In this document: one piece after another, positions 15,016 to 24,011 of the stretch
Position numbering within the stretch: the first letter of the stretch is position 1
Layout: each line of letters opens with the position of its first letter
Origin: Desulfovibrio sp.
Lineage (GTDB): Bacteria; Desulfobacterota; Desulfovibrionia; Desulfovibrionales; Desulfovibrionaceae
DNA: 43,232 bases
Assembly (NCBI GenBank): GCA_031272715.1
Contig: JAISTH010000068.1
Location: forward strand, 1 to 43,232
Direction: 5' to 3'
The notes under the pieces: model-generated
Databases searched by the model: none
Told to the model about the DNA's origin: nothing
The model's input: only the letters and a program-made list of their open reading frames with translations
Made by a program: the position numbers and the translations under genes

Positions 15016-18015
15016 TCAGGCGACGGCCAGCAGCTCCTCCACGAGGCGCTCCTCGGCATCCTCCGACGTCTCCCCCTGCAGGCGTCCCCCAAGACCTTTA
15101 CGCCGCTCCAGTTCCCCCTTCACCGTGCCCTCGGGATGAAGCCTGGCCAGCACGTCCAGCGCCCGCCTGCAGCCCAGGGCCTCGTACAGCCGCTCCCGCA
15201 CCCGCATGTCCTCGGCCGTGGTCGAGAAGGCCCACTTGGCGTGGGGCCCCACGCAGTTGGTGAGATAGAGGACGGACTCCCCGTGGGCGGTCCTGTAGAG
15301 GGCGATGAAGTTCGCCCCGGCGGCCGTCGGCCGGGCTATCCGCCGCAGGCACCCATGGGCGGCCTCCCCCAGGCCGAACCGCTCCGCGATCCCCCTGGCC
15401 TCCTCGTGGTTCCCCGCACCCAGGGCGTACACGGACGTCGCGAGATCCACCAGCGCCTTGGGGAAGTCCTCCAGCCGCTGGGAGTAGAGGCCGATGGACA
15501 GGTTCTGCTTCCGGGACTCCCGGGCCGCGGTGGCCAGGTCCGCGATGATCTGCCGGGAAAGGGGGTTGTTCGGGTCGGCGCAGGATGCCCTGTGGAATTC
15601 GTCGTAGCACAGACGCTTGGGGTCGAAGGCCAGGTGCTGGAAGCGGGGCTCGTGGTAGGCGCGATAGCGTTCCGGGATGCAGGCGAGATCCCTGGGCGTG
15701 TTGAAGAAGTGGGCCGCGCCCACGTGCCTGGCCACCATGTACATGATCGCGCTCTGGCGGGTGGCGAGGGGGCCGCCCCTGGGGATGGCGTCCTGCAGGT
15801 CCAGCCCCACGATCTGCGCCGCCCCGAGGTCGAAGCGGGTGGGATTCGCCAGCAGGGGGTATGTCTCCATGGCGCCGGTGAGGTGGCGCACGCAGGCGTC
15901 GGGCACGGTCTCGTCCCCCCGGCCGGTCCCGATCCTGGCGAAGTTCCCGCGGACGATGGGATCGTTGCAGTTGGCGGCGACGTCCGCGAGGACCGGGACG
16001 GCGTGGCGCTGGGCCCGGACGGCCATGGCCACGTTCCCCAGATCGAAGCACGTGTCCGCGACCTCCCACCACGTCGCGTCGGCGTCCGGGGTGCGGCCGA
16101 TGCCGTCCAGCCATTCCCCGAGGTCCGGATCCCCGTGCCTGTCGTACCTTTTTGGCTCCTCCCCCTCGGGGGCGAGACGCCTGTATGAGGCGTCGACGGC
16201 CTCCCTGAGCAGGTCCGCGACCCCGTCCGCCGGGGCCGTCTCGGCGTGGGGCGTGCACAGCAGCGACAGCAGGTTCACCAGAAAGTCCATGTGGGCCGGA
16301 AGGGGCCTGGGACAGCCCAGGGGGGTGTCGAAGGGATTCACCGCGGCCTCTCGTTCGTTGCGCAGCCTCGCGAAGACGGCGAGATGGCGCCTCTCCGGGG
16401 GCAGTGCGGCCCGGAGAAGGGCGATGAGGCCCGCGCAGGAGGCCCCCACGTCGATGATGGTGAGCCAGGGCAGTCTCGCCTGCCCCGGCCGCAGGACGAA
16501 GAAGAGGTTGATGGTGTTCAGGAGGAAGGACTTCCCGGATCCCATGCCGGCGAAGGCGATCTCGTTCCAGGACGCCATGCAGGAATGGAACAGCCCGACG
16601 GGCATGAAGCGCCCGTCCGGCGTGCGGAAGGGGATGTCGGCGATCTCGCCGTCCCAGGGGGAGCAGACCCGGGCCAGGGGCAGCATCCCCGCGGCGTCCG
16701 AAAGCGGGGCGATGGCCTTCGGGGCGGGGGACGCCGGCGTGCAGGCCGGGAGCGTCGCGGTGAAGGCCAGCAGGGGGTCGCCCACGATGTCCGTCGTCTC
16801 GCAGGATCCCCAGCTCTGGACGGCGGTGCGAAGCCTCGCGGCGCGCCGGGCCAGTTCCTGGAGACAGCGGTCCTCGTCGGCGCGGACCCAGGTGGTGAAG
16901 GCCATCTGGAAGGCGACGGCGCACTCGCCGGAGAGGGCGGCCTCGTTCAGTTGGGCGTATGCCTGGTTGTAGGCCTTGTTGCCCATGCTGGTGAAGGCGA
17001 GTATGCGGGAGGCGAGGTATTTCAGGGCCGTGCCCCCCATGCCGTCCCCTGTGAGCAGGATGCTGCACCGGTAGGGGATCTGGAGGCGGAGGCTCTGGAA
17101 GAGGGCGTTGAAAGGCGTCATGATCTGCGGAGGCAGGATCACCACCATGGGAGCGTGGATCCTGTCGTCCACGCGCACGTACCCGCCCTCGAGGACGGTC
17201 GCCTCGCAGGGCCAGACCTGGCGGGCGAGGGTGGGGGGGAACATGTTGCTCAGGTCTTCCGGACGCTGCCCGGCCTCCGGACAGCGGAGGGGCAGGGGGT
17301 CTCCGGGCAGGCAGGGCCGCCAGTCACGGGCCGTCATGCCCGGGGCGATGGCCGTGCGGATGGCCCGCAGGGCGTCGTGGGCCTCGAGGACGCGGCAGCG
17401 GTAGCCCAGTTCCCGGAAGACCCCGTCCACCTCCCTGACCGCCGCCTCGTGCATGGTGCGCATCCTCGGGAGCGTCATCCCGGGCCCCTGGCACCCCGCG
17501 CCCACGAGGGGGCGCGCCTCGGCGAGGGCGTCCTTCCTCGCCCGCTTGAGTTCCCCCTGGCTCATGATGCTCGGCCTCGTCCACAAGGCCACGTGGATGC
17601 GCTCCTCGGCGCAGTGTCCGGCGAGGGTGGCGGCCCAGTCGGCCAGCACGCCGTCCAGGTCCAGCCCGTGTCCCTCGGCGGACCGCCTGATGGGCCCGAA
17701 CTCCCGAAGGACCGTCTCGTCCGCCGCGTCGGTGTCGTAGTGGAGGGTGAACTGCAGGGCGTGGCAGGGCCGGGTGAGAGGCGTCTGCAGGACGGTGGCG
17801 AGCCGGTCGGCGACCCGTTCGAGTTCCGTCTCGCCGACGATCTTCATGCTCCCCCGCAGTTCCATGAGGGACGCCATGGAGGCGTCGTCGGCGACGAGGA
17901 TGTCCTCCCCCTCCACGGTGTAGAGGCGGGTGTGGGCGTGGGCCGAGAGCCCGAACCAGTCCTGGAGCCCCTGCTTGAGCCCGTTGGTGGCATGGAAAAT
18001 GCGTTCGAAGATCAT
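15016..18015 (-). CDS. dotO: Type IVB secretion ATPase DotO/IcmB (TraU-like)
   Basis: 999-aa cytoplasmic ATPase, the DotO/IcmB/TraU counterpart of VirB4, which with DotB forms the energy module below the inner-membrane complex. Walker A is GMGSGKSF (about 490-497) and Walker B is RLCYDEFHRAS (D805, E806). TWWEVADTC and SRKQNLSIGLYSQRLEDFPKALV also fit the family. Length equals Legionella DotO (1009 aa). ATG 18015 is preceded by CGAGG at six bases. It is transcribed towards dotN, whereas in Legionella icmJ and icmB are co-directional, so this gene has been inverted relative to the standard cluster. A candidate promoter lies just upstream on the minus strand (TTGCAT, 17 bases, TATGGT). Confidence 0.93.
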   Translation of the reverse strand: MIFERIFHATNGLKQGLQDWFGLSAHAHTRLYTVEGEDILVADDASMASLMELRGSMKIVGETELERVADRLATVLQTPLTRPCHALQFTLHYDTDAADETVLREFGPIRRSAEGHGLDLDGVLADWAATLAGHCAEERIHVALWTRPSIMSQGELKRARKDALAEARPLVGAGCQGPGMTLPRMRTMHEAAVREVDGVFRELGYRCRVLEAHDALRAIRTAIAPGMTARDWRPCLPGDPLPLRCPEAGQRPEDLSNMFPPTLARQVWPCEATVLEGGYVRVDDRIHAPMVVILPPQIMTPFNALFQSLRLQIPYRCSILLTGDGMGGTALKYLASRILAFTSMGNKAYNQAYAQLNEAALSGECAVAFQMAFTTWVRADEDRCLQELARRAARLRTAVQSWGSCETTDIVGDPLLAFTATLPACTPASPAPKAIAPLSDAAGMLPLARVCSPWDGEIADIPFRTPDGRFMPVGLFHSCMASWNEIAFAGMGSGKSFLLNTINLFFVLRPGQARLPWLTIIDVGASCAGLIALLRAALPPERRHLAVFARLRNEREAAVNPFDTPLGCPRPLPAHMDFLVNLLSLLCTPHAETAPADGVADLLREAVDASYRRLAPEGEEPKRYDRHGDPDLGEWLDGIGRTPDADATWWEVADTCFDLGNVAMAVRAQRHAVPVLADVAANCNDPIVRGNFARIGTGRGDETVPDACVRHLTGAMETYPLLANPTRFDLGAAQIVGLDLQDAIPRGGPLATRQSAIMYMVARHVGAAHFFNTPRDLACIPERYRAYHEPRFQHLAFDPKRLCYDEFHRASCADPNNPLSRQIIADLATAARESRKQNLSIGLYSQRLEDFPKALVDLATSVYALGAGNHEEARGIAERFGLGEAAHGCLRRIARPTAAGANFIALYRTAHGESVLYLTNCVGPHAKWAFSTTAEDMRVRERLYEALGCRRALDVLARLHPEGTVKGELERRKGLGGRLQGETSEDAEERLVEELLAVA

Positions 18016-18045
18016 GGGTGCCTCGCGTGTTATGGTGTTTGAGGA

Positions 18046-18074
18046 AAGACCATAGCACGGAAACGGAATTTATG
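18046..18074 (-). promoter_or_regulatory. Candidate dotO promoter
   Basis: On the minus strand TTGCAT, 17 bases, TATGGT, with a leader of about 25-30 bases to the dotO start. The -10 box matches at four positions and the -35 box at three, so this is a moderate candidate in an A/T-richer patch (18055-18125). Confidence 0.35.
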
Positions 18075-18217
18075 CAAGAATTAATCGCATTTCAGGAATC
18101 ATTCAATCGATTGCAAGGAATGTAAGGGGTGTGTTGTCTTGCATCCGGGGTGGCCGCAGGGGCGGGATTTGGTCCAGTTTTGGAGTGCCGAGTGTGGGAA
18201 ATGCGCGGATCGGCCAT

Positions 18218-18251
18218 GGGCGCGGGTTTGCGCCGGACGCGCCCGTTTTTT
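18218..18251 (+). terminator. Intrinsic terminator in the dotO-HU intergenic region
   Basis: GGGCGCG (18218-18224) pairs with CGCGCCC (18238-18244), followed by G and six T (18246-18251). No annotated plus-strand gene ends here, so it would terminate a short upstream transcript or act as an attenuator in a long leader. Its 5' arm can pair alternatively with 18364-18380. Confidence 0.6.
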
Positions 18252-18394
18252 GGGGCGGGGCATGTGGCGAACGTGTGTCGAAGGTGTGTCGGGGACGATG
18301 GGAACGTGGACCGGCCCCGGACGGGGCGGGTCCGACAAGGTCAATCGTGGGACGCCGATGGATCGGCGCAAACCCGCGCCAGTGGCGGGTTTGC
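18219..18394 (+). promoter_or_regulatory. Candidate structured RNA / attenuator upstream of the HU gene
   Basis: A 17-base perfect inverted repeat joins 18219-18235 (GGCGCGGGTTTGCGCCG) to 18364-18380. Between its arms is a hairpin at 18308-18333 (GGACC/GGTCC outside, GCCCC/GGGGC inside). The distal arm also forms its own hairpin (GCAAACCCGC 18368-18377 with 18385-18394). The proximal arm is shared with the terminator at 18218-18251. The long-range pairing therefore excludes both local hairpins, the layout of a switch. Whether it is transcribed is not known. Confidence 0.45.
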
Positions 18395-18458
18395 GAGGGG
18401 AGGGGCCAACCGGGCCGCCATGGTGGCGAGAAAAAAATCGCAAATCACGCACCCCCGC

Positions 18459-18487
18459 TTGACAACATCGCTTTTTTGGCCCATGTC
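18459..18487 (+). promoter_or_regulatory. Possible HU promoter (-35 consensus, poor -10)
   Basis: A consensus TTGACA at 18459-18464 lies in a locally A/T-rich stretch about 310 bases before the HU start. At 17-base spacing the -10 would be CATGTC, a poor match. Downstream, 18571-18600 has three GGCGCC blocks separated by GTTTC. No coding frame is convincing between here and the HU gene. Confidence 0.3.
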
Positions 18488-18773
18488 TACACGTGCGCCG
18501 CACGTTCCGCCGTCCTCTCCATGCGCGGGGAGCGCGAGACGATGTCGTCCGTGGCGGCGACGGGCGCCGTTTCGGCGCCGTTTCGGCGCCGTGTACCCGG
18601 GCGGGTCCCGAACCCGCAGACAGCCGTTGTGGCGGATGGCCGCGCAACGGCGGACCTCCCTGACGTGAAGGCGCATCGGGTCGGCCTGCTGTCACGATCC
18701 GCACCCTTCGGGGAACCCAGGGACGTTGTCGGTCCTCCCCCGTTTCGTTTAACACCTTGCAAAGGAGTCCCCA

Positions 18774-19046
18774 GTGACCAAGTCCGATTTCATCAAGAGC
18801 CTGAAGGAGAAGGCGGACATCGAAAGCCTTGCCAAGGCCGACAAGGCCTACGGGGCCGTGTTCGACATCATCTCCGAGTCCCTGAAGGCGGGCGAGAACG
18901 TGGCCATCACCGGCTTCGGCACCTTCAAGATCGTGGAGCGCGCCGCGCGCAAGGGTCGCAACCCCAGGACCCAGAAGCCGCTGGACATCCCGGCCTCCAA
19001 GACCGTCAAGTTCTCCGTCGGCAAGGCCCTCAAGGAACAGCTGTAG
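18774..19046 (+). CDS. HU/IHF family DNA-binding protein
   Basis: 90-aa histone-like nucleoid protein of the HU family. It begins TKSDFIKSLKEKA with the two N-terminal helices, has the dimer strand motif GENVAITGFGTFKIVERAAR, the DNA-binding arm RKGRNPRTQKPLDIPAS with the intercalating Pro, and ends KTVKFSVGKALKEQL. It binds and bends double-stranded DNA as a dimer. GTG 18774 is preceded by AAAGGAG at seven bases. The gene stands alone with its own terminator. Because many genomes carry several HU/IHF paralogues, a subtype symbol is not assigned. Confidence 0.96.
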   Translation: MTKSDFIKSLKEKADIESLAKADKAYGAVFDIISESLKAGENVAITGFGTFKIVERAARKGRNPRTQKPLDIPASKTVKFSVGKALKEQL

Positions 19047-19192
19047 GCCGCCCCATGCGCCCCTTGCCGAAGCGCTGCGCGCCGAAGGGCGCTTCCGCGG
19101 CAGCAGCGGCGACGTAGCGACGTCCCGGGCCGGGAGCACCACGGACTTCCTGCGGCAGGCCGGCGCCACACAACCTTCAAGCCCCCCGAATC

Positions 19193-19236
19193 AAGCCCCT
19201 CGTCCATGCCGACATGCCGGCGCGGACGAGGGGCTT
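19193..19236 (+). terminator. Terminator-like hairpin after the HU gene
   Basis: AAGCCCCTCGTCC (19193-19205) pairs perfectly over 13 bases with GGACGAGGGGCTT (19224-19236); the 18-base loop holds a further GCCG/CGGC pairing. It lies about 150 bases after the HU stop. The tail is C-rich rather than a U-run. Confidence 0.65.
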
Positions 19237-19714
19237 CCCCGTTCCGGAGGGCGGGGTTCTCCGCCTGCGGCGGCAAGGGCCGGAGGCCGCCGTACACGGC
19301 CCTTCCGGCGGAACTGCCGGACGGGTCGGCGCCCATGGCCGGAATCCGGGGGATGCCCGACGCCCATATGTCCGGAAAGCGGCGGACCGGCCAGGCAAGG
19401 ACGGGGCCTCCGCGCCTTCGAGGAGTGCTCGCGCTGCGGCGCCCACGGGAAGATCGTGCCCCTTTGGACGCATCCCGGGACGGGCGGCATGTCGCATGGG
19501 GGAAGGGGCGGCTACGACGCCTGCGGAGCCGGGACGGGACGCCGGGCCGTTCCTTCGTCGAACATGGATGGGGGGAGACGTGGGGCGGGGATCAGGGTGG
19601 CGATTTGCAATGGCGGAGAAGACGCAGGGACGCATCCCGGCCGTCCAGGCATCGATGGCCTCGAGGGCGCGGACGCAGCGCGCAGGGACGGCCGGTCCCG
19701 CGGCCGCGGCTCCG
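19237..19714. other. Gap between HU terminator and deacetylase stop
   Basis: About 480 bases between two gene ends that face each other. Frames are open on both strands but none has a ribosome-binding site or recognisable product. Nothing else is seen here. Confidence 0.4.
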
Positions 19715-20644
19715 CTAGTTGACGGTCTTCCGTTCCGCGGGGGACGTCTTGTCGATGTGCGGCCGCGACCCGGCCTCCGCGATGGGGTCGTCCTCACCCG
19801 CTGCAGGCAGGCTTATCACGGCCCCGTCCTCAGGCACCGGGTCGGAGGGGAGTTCGACGGCCACGTGGGCGGGACGCAGGACGAGCCCCCTGACGGCGCG
19901 GTTCCGCCTCCGGCTCATGATCGCCCCGGGTTCGTTGTCGCGTCTGGAATCGATGTACTCCTCCACGGTGACGAAACGGGAACACCCTCCCTCCTTGAGC
20001 TGCTGGACGATGCGCGGGAAGTCCTCCACCGTGGTCCTGTGCGTGTCGTGGAAGAGGAAGATGCCCCGCACCGTGCCGGGAGGGAACACGTGCCCCTTGC
20101 TGTTGCGCAGCTGCGTGTAGTCCACGGGAAGGCTGCGCCAGTCCTTGGTGTCCACCGACCACAGCACCAGGGAGAGTCCCAGCCGCTCCGCCTGCTCGAG
20201 GACGCGATCGTCATAGGCTCCGTAGGGAGGCCGCAGGAATCTGGGCTTCGCCCCCAGCTCCCTGAGGATGGCGTCGGTGGCCTCTATCTCGTGGATCTTC
20301 TGGACACGGGATATCTTCCGCAGGTTGGGGTGGGAGTAGGAATGGTTCTCGACCTCGTGGCCCTCGGCCAGCATGCGGCGGATGATGTCCGGATGGCGCT
20401 CGGCCTGCTGGCCCAGCACGAAGAAGGTGGCCGGGATGCCGTAGTCGGCGAGATCGTCCAGCAGTTGCGGCGTGAACTTCGACGGCCCGTCGTCGAAGGT
20501 GAGGGCGCAGAGGTTCTCGTCCATGCGCTGTCTCAGGATGCCGTCGCTGTCGATGAGGAAGGCCGCGGCCTCGACCGTCAATACAAGCGCCAGCACCATG
20601 GCCGCCAGCAGAAAGATGCCCGTTCGCACAATCCCGTTCGTCAC
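19715..20644 (-). CDS. Membrane-anchored polysaccharide deacetylase (NodB domain)
   Basis: 309-aa carbohydrate esterase family 4 (NodB) enzyme that removes acetyl groups from an N-acetylated glycan. It is held at the outer face of the inner membrane by a signal-anchor (about 7-26, TGIFLLAAMVLALVLTVEAA). All catalytic motifs are seen: motif 1 TFDDGP (49-54, with the catalytic base and metal Asp), motif 2 HSYSH (101-105, metal histidines), motif 3 RPPYG (138-142), motif 4 VDTKDW and motif 5 FLFHDTH. A 70-residue C-terminal tail beyond the barrel is charged and Pro-rich. GTG 20644 is chosen because GGAGGAAGG stands immediately upstream; an in-frame start at 20743 adds 33 residues with no such site. 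Substrate (peptidoglycan, capsule or exopolysaccharide) is unknown. Confidence 0.94.
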   Translation of the reverse strand: MTNGIVRTGIFLLAAMVLALVLTVEAAAFLIDSDGILRQRMDENLCALTFDDGPSKFTPQLLDDLADYGIPATFFVLGQQAERHPDIIRRMLAEGHEVENHSYSHPNLRKISRVQKIHEIEATDAILRELGAKPRFLRPPYGAYDDRVLEQAERLGLSLVLWSVDTKDWRSLPVDYTQLRNSKGHVFPPGTVRGIFLFHDTHRTTVEDFPRIVQQLKEGGCSRFVTVEEYIDSRRDNEPGAIMSRRRNRAVRGLVLRPAHVAVELPSDPVPEDGAVISLPAAGEDDPIAEAGSRPHIDKTSPAERKTVN

Positions 20645-21897
20645 GCCTTCCTCCGCGCGTCCTGTCCGTTGTCGGGCCTGCGGTCTCCGGACGTCCTCGT
20701 CCGGGGCGTCACGCCAAGCCCATGGTCTGCAAGGGAAATTCACCGAAAATGGCCTTCTTCGGAGCGTTCGCCGTCCGCATCGGGATGTGGCGGCGAAGCA
20801 TCGCCCGGACCCCGGAACGGATCCCGAACGTATGCATGGACCGACCGCTCCGTGAATTCGTCAACGGCGGGCGATGCTGTGGGGCACCTCGTCCGCGAGG
20901 GGGAATCTCGTCCCAAACCCGAGTGTTGTCAAGCCGAGGAAATCCGCCTGGATGGCGGCCTTTTGCGACAAGCCGCCACTGGTGCGGGAAGATTTTTCGG
21001 CAGTTTTTTGCAGGGGCTTGGGAGGCGATTTTGAGACGGCAGGGGGGATCGGGCCATCGTCGTCGGCAACGGGGACGGTCCGGCATCGACGCCCCTGGAC
21101 ATCGTCTGCAATGGGCGTTTCGGAAGCGGTCGGTTCTTGGGGAGGGTGTTTTCTTCCTTGTAGAGCAAGTTATCAAAAAGTCTAGAAAATGTGCCTATTG
21201 GGGAACCCGGTCGAGGCGATGGCGAACCGATGTCCTGCGACTCTGCGGCACTGGCAGCGGAAGGGATGGGCATGTGGCGGGGGAATCCGGGAACCGGAGG
21301 GCAGGAGAGGAGAACGGGGCGGGGCGAAGCCGGGGCGTCCGTGGGGAAGGCCTTGCCGGTACAGCATCTTCATATATAGGGCGTCCCGGCGGTGGCTACA
21401 TCCCGGGACGGAGGACACATGGGGCGCCGGGACGCCGGAGGGATCGTCCCATGGCCCGGCCCTGCGGCCTTTCCGGCGGCGGTCCGCAGGAACCGGGCAT
21501 CGGCCCCGTGGAGGGTGTCGTGACCGGCATCCTCCACGAAAGGAACTTGGACCAGTTGGCGCAGGGATGTGGTGGCGTTTGGGCGTCTTCGACCAACCCG
21601 GGCTTCATGGGATGTCGACTGGGCCATGGCGCATCGGGGTATGTGGGGATGGCCAGGCCCTGGCAACGGGAGGGGGATCCTCTCCACCTCGACCCGATGC
21701 CGGAGATGCCCGGGGGCGCGCCCGGATGCCGAGGCCGGGGGCGTCGGGGCGTTCTGTCTGCAAGGCGCCGCATGCGCCGGGATGCATTGCGGCGCCGGTT
21801 TCCGAGGCGTCCGTCTGCGTGGCGGCATCGCGGGCGATCGGGCTTGGCGGGATGCTTTCGTCGATGGACAGCGGTGCATATGGCACGATGCGGTCGC
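20645..21897. other. 1.25-kb gene-poor region
   Basis: No convincing gene on either strand. Two short signals recur elsewhere in the window: CCGCCACTGGTGCGGGA at about 20974, which differs by one base from 24014-24030 in the autotransporter leader, and AAAAAGTCTAGA at about 21175, the inverse of TCTAGACTTTTTT at 24067. Composition becomes locally A/T-rich around 21140-21190. Confidence 0.45.
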
Positions 21898-21926
21898 TGG
21901 ACAAACGGGACTTATGCTGATATGGA
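21898..21926 (+). promoter_or_regulatory. Candidate promoter of the coiled-coil membrane protein gene
   Basis: TGGACA (five of six matches), 17 bases, TATGGA (four of six matches), placed so that transcription would begin about 18 bases before the GTG start and still include the AGGAGA ribosome-binding site. Confidence 0.45.
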
Positions 21927-21950
21927 TAGTTGTGCACAGGAGATGGCGGC

Positions 21951-22478
21951 GTGGAACCGGCAATCGTGGACATCGACAAGCGTCAGGCGGTGCGTGAGGC
22001 CAGAGAAGCGGCCCAGAAAGAGGTCGGCGCGCAATTCGAGGCACTGCGCGGGGACATCAAGGGACTGCGCGTGGCGATGGGCGCGGGGTTCGACATCCTG
22101 GGCGCGCGGTTCGACAGCCTGGAAAAGAACCTCGGCAATTTCAAGATGATCCTTGCGATCGGTTTCGTCGCCGCATTCCTGACCTTGGTGAACATGGACA
22201 GTTCCTTGATCGGCCGCGAAGCGGACAAGATCTGGCAGCAGGCGGACCAGCGCGCGAACACGACCCGGGACGACATGAAGGCGGAACTCGCCCGCATGGA
22301 CAACGAGGCGAGGGCGGCCCGTGCGGAAGTGAAGGCGATGCTCGCTCGCATGGAAGAGGCCATCAAAACCGCCAAAGGCGTGGTGCCCGGCAATGCCACG
22401 CCTCGCCCCGGGACGGCGCCGCCGAAGGCGGAACCGTCCGCCGAGGCCGATGTGCCAGGCGCGGCCATCCCGGAGTAG
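21951..22478 (+). CDS. Small coiled-coil, single-span membrane protein, unrecognised
   Basis: 175-aa protein. Residues 10-62 form a charged amphipathic helix with heptads (GAQFEALRGDIKGLRVAM, then FDILGARFDSLEKNL). One membrane segment covers about 64-82 (FKMILAIGFVAAFLTLVNM). A second coiled coil (about 88-145, rich in Ala, Arg and Glu) and a Pro/Ala tail follow. The layout resembles widespread small coiled-coil membrane proteins of the DUF1640/XhlA type, but no specific family can be named. GTG 21951 is chosen because AGGAGA lies seven bases upstream; a TTG at 21930 is in frame but would place that site inside the gene. It is a single gene with its own promoter and terminator candidates. 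Confidence 0.72.
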   Translation: MEPAIVDIDKRQAVREAREAAQKEVGAQFEALRGDIKGLRVAMGAGFDILGARFDSLEKNLGNFKMILAIGFVAAFLTLVNMDSSLIGREADKIWQQADQRANTTRDDMKAELARMDNEARAARAEVKAMLARMEEAIKTAKGVVPGNATPRPGTAPPKAEPSAEADVPGAAIPE

Positions 22479-22515
22479 CCGGGACGTCTCCCCGCAGACC
22501 ACATTCTTTACAGAG

Positions 22516-22544
22516 AAGGGCGCACGAAGCAATCGTGCGCCCTT
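22516..22544 (+). terminator. Terminator-like hairpin after the coiled-coil protein gene
   Basis: AAGGGCGCACGA (22516-22527) pairs perfectly with TCGTGCGCCCTT (22533-22544) across a five-base loop, 38 bases after the stop codon. The tail is CCTGCA, so there is no U-run. Confidence 0.7.
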
Positions 22545-23951
22545 CCTGCATGGCGTGCGCTGCATGCCCGCAAGTTCGGGGATGCCATGCTCCGTTGCCT
22601 GGCCAGCGACCATGGGCCGTTCCACGATATCTGCATCACCCGCATCCCTCTCCCGTCATCCGATGCCGTCCGCCCCGTGATTTGATTGTCCGGTGTCATG
22701 TTCTGCGTTTCCATCGTCCCGATCCGCATCACCGCCTTCCCTGCACGGCCAATCCCCGGCACCGCCCTCAAGTCTGACATGTCCGAGAGACTTCCCGCCA
22801 TTCTCGCAGCTTCGATCGCCGTCCCGAATTCTCGATCTCCAGGCGGTTCCGGTCCTTGGCCATCTGTCGAGGGCGAAACCGACGACTGTCCAACCGTATC
22901 GTTGCACGTTGCATCCCGTGCCGAGCGGCCCGGATTCCGTGCGATGGCCCCGCTGGACGCCACTTTTGTCCGGGGAGCGTCCCCAAAGTAAGATGCCGCC
23001 CATGTCGTCGTGACGAATCGCCGATCCCGTCCATCCCGAAAGCCGCGAAGCGGCTTGAACGGCGCAGTTGATACGTAACGGCATGACAGGGTTGAAAAGC
23101 CGTGTTCCATGGCTTGCGTCATGGGGTGGATGCGGAGTCAGGAATCATGGACATCGCAGACGCATCGCGCCCAATCAGCGCCACGCCCGTGCAAGCCGCC
23201 TGGCATGGCGGAATGGAAGACGATATCGTTGCAACACCCATATCATGGCAACTTTGCGGAGCCGTCCCGTCCCCTCCCGGAGCGCTCTTTCGCCACACGG
23301 ACGGCCCGCATATCCTAGCATTCGCGGCATGCGTTCGAGCAGGTTCCCGTCCGCATGGATCCAGTCCGCCGGCGAGGATCCGCAGGGAGCCGCCAGGTTC
23401 CCGACCTCCGTGTCCCGTGGCGCATCTTCCCGTCACGCCGGATGCCCCCTCGCGCTCTCGTCGGCATCCCCCGACGCCTCCGGCGTCCATCCACCCCGCG
23501 CTCCACGCCCCGGACGGACTCCGCCCCGCCATGGCCGCCCTCCTGCACCCCATGGCCCCCACGATGCGCCGAAAGGACCTGCATGAGAAAGTCTAGAAGA
23601 TTGCTTTCAATGTTCGATAGATCCCGAGGAAATATTGCCTCCTCTCCGGGATGCCGCCCCATTGCGGCGCACGACGGGCGTTTCATGCGCGGGCCGGGTG
23701 CGCCCAGGCATCCCATGCGTCCGGGCCTTGCGTGCTTGGAGTTGAATCTAGTGTCTCCTTTGACGAAGTCTTGAAAAACGAGTTGGCCGATATGGCGCAA
23801 TGCACGACTCCCCCCTGCAACGGATCGCAGTTCAAGCGGTCCAGCAGGCCTCGGGCCGGCAAATGGCCCGATGGCATCCCATGGAACCGCAACTTGAGAG
23901 AGGTCCATGCATCCCCCAGAAGGGCAAGTTGCGAAAACAGCTAATTTCTTC
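22545..23951. other. 1.4-kb gene-poor region upstream of the autotransporter
   Basis: No gene with a ribosome-binding site and recognisable product is seen on either strand. The sequence holds a hairpin TCGGGCC/GGCCCGA at 23851-23871 and GAAAGTCTAGA at about 23587, one of three TCTAGA-centred motifs. The A/T content rises towards the promoter at 23952. Confidence 0.45.
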
Positions 23952-23980
23952 TTGTCGGGGTCCCGAGATGGGTGTATAAC
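23952..23980 (+). promoter_or_regulatory. Sigma-70 promoter of the autotransporter gene
   Basis: TTGTCG, a 17-base spacer, then TATAAC (five of six matches). It would start a leader of roughly 230 bases before the ATG at 24217. Confidence 0.6.
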
Positions 23981-24011
23981 AGAGGCAAATAAACCCTAAC
24001 TATACTTCCAA

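Noticed and set aside
16246..18042. 598-codon open frame on the plus strand across dotO
   Set aside because: Antisense shadow of dotO, which has Walker motifs and family length.
18596..18625. tRNA-like T-arm (CGGGTCCCGAACCCG)
   Set aside because: The loop lacks the TTCRANY pattern and no acceptor, D or anticodon arms can be placed around it.
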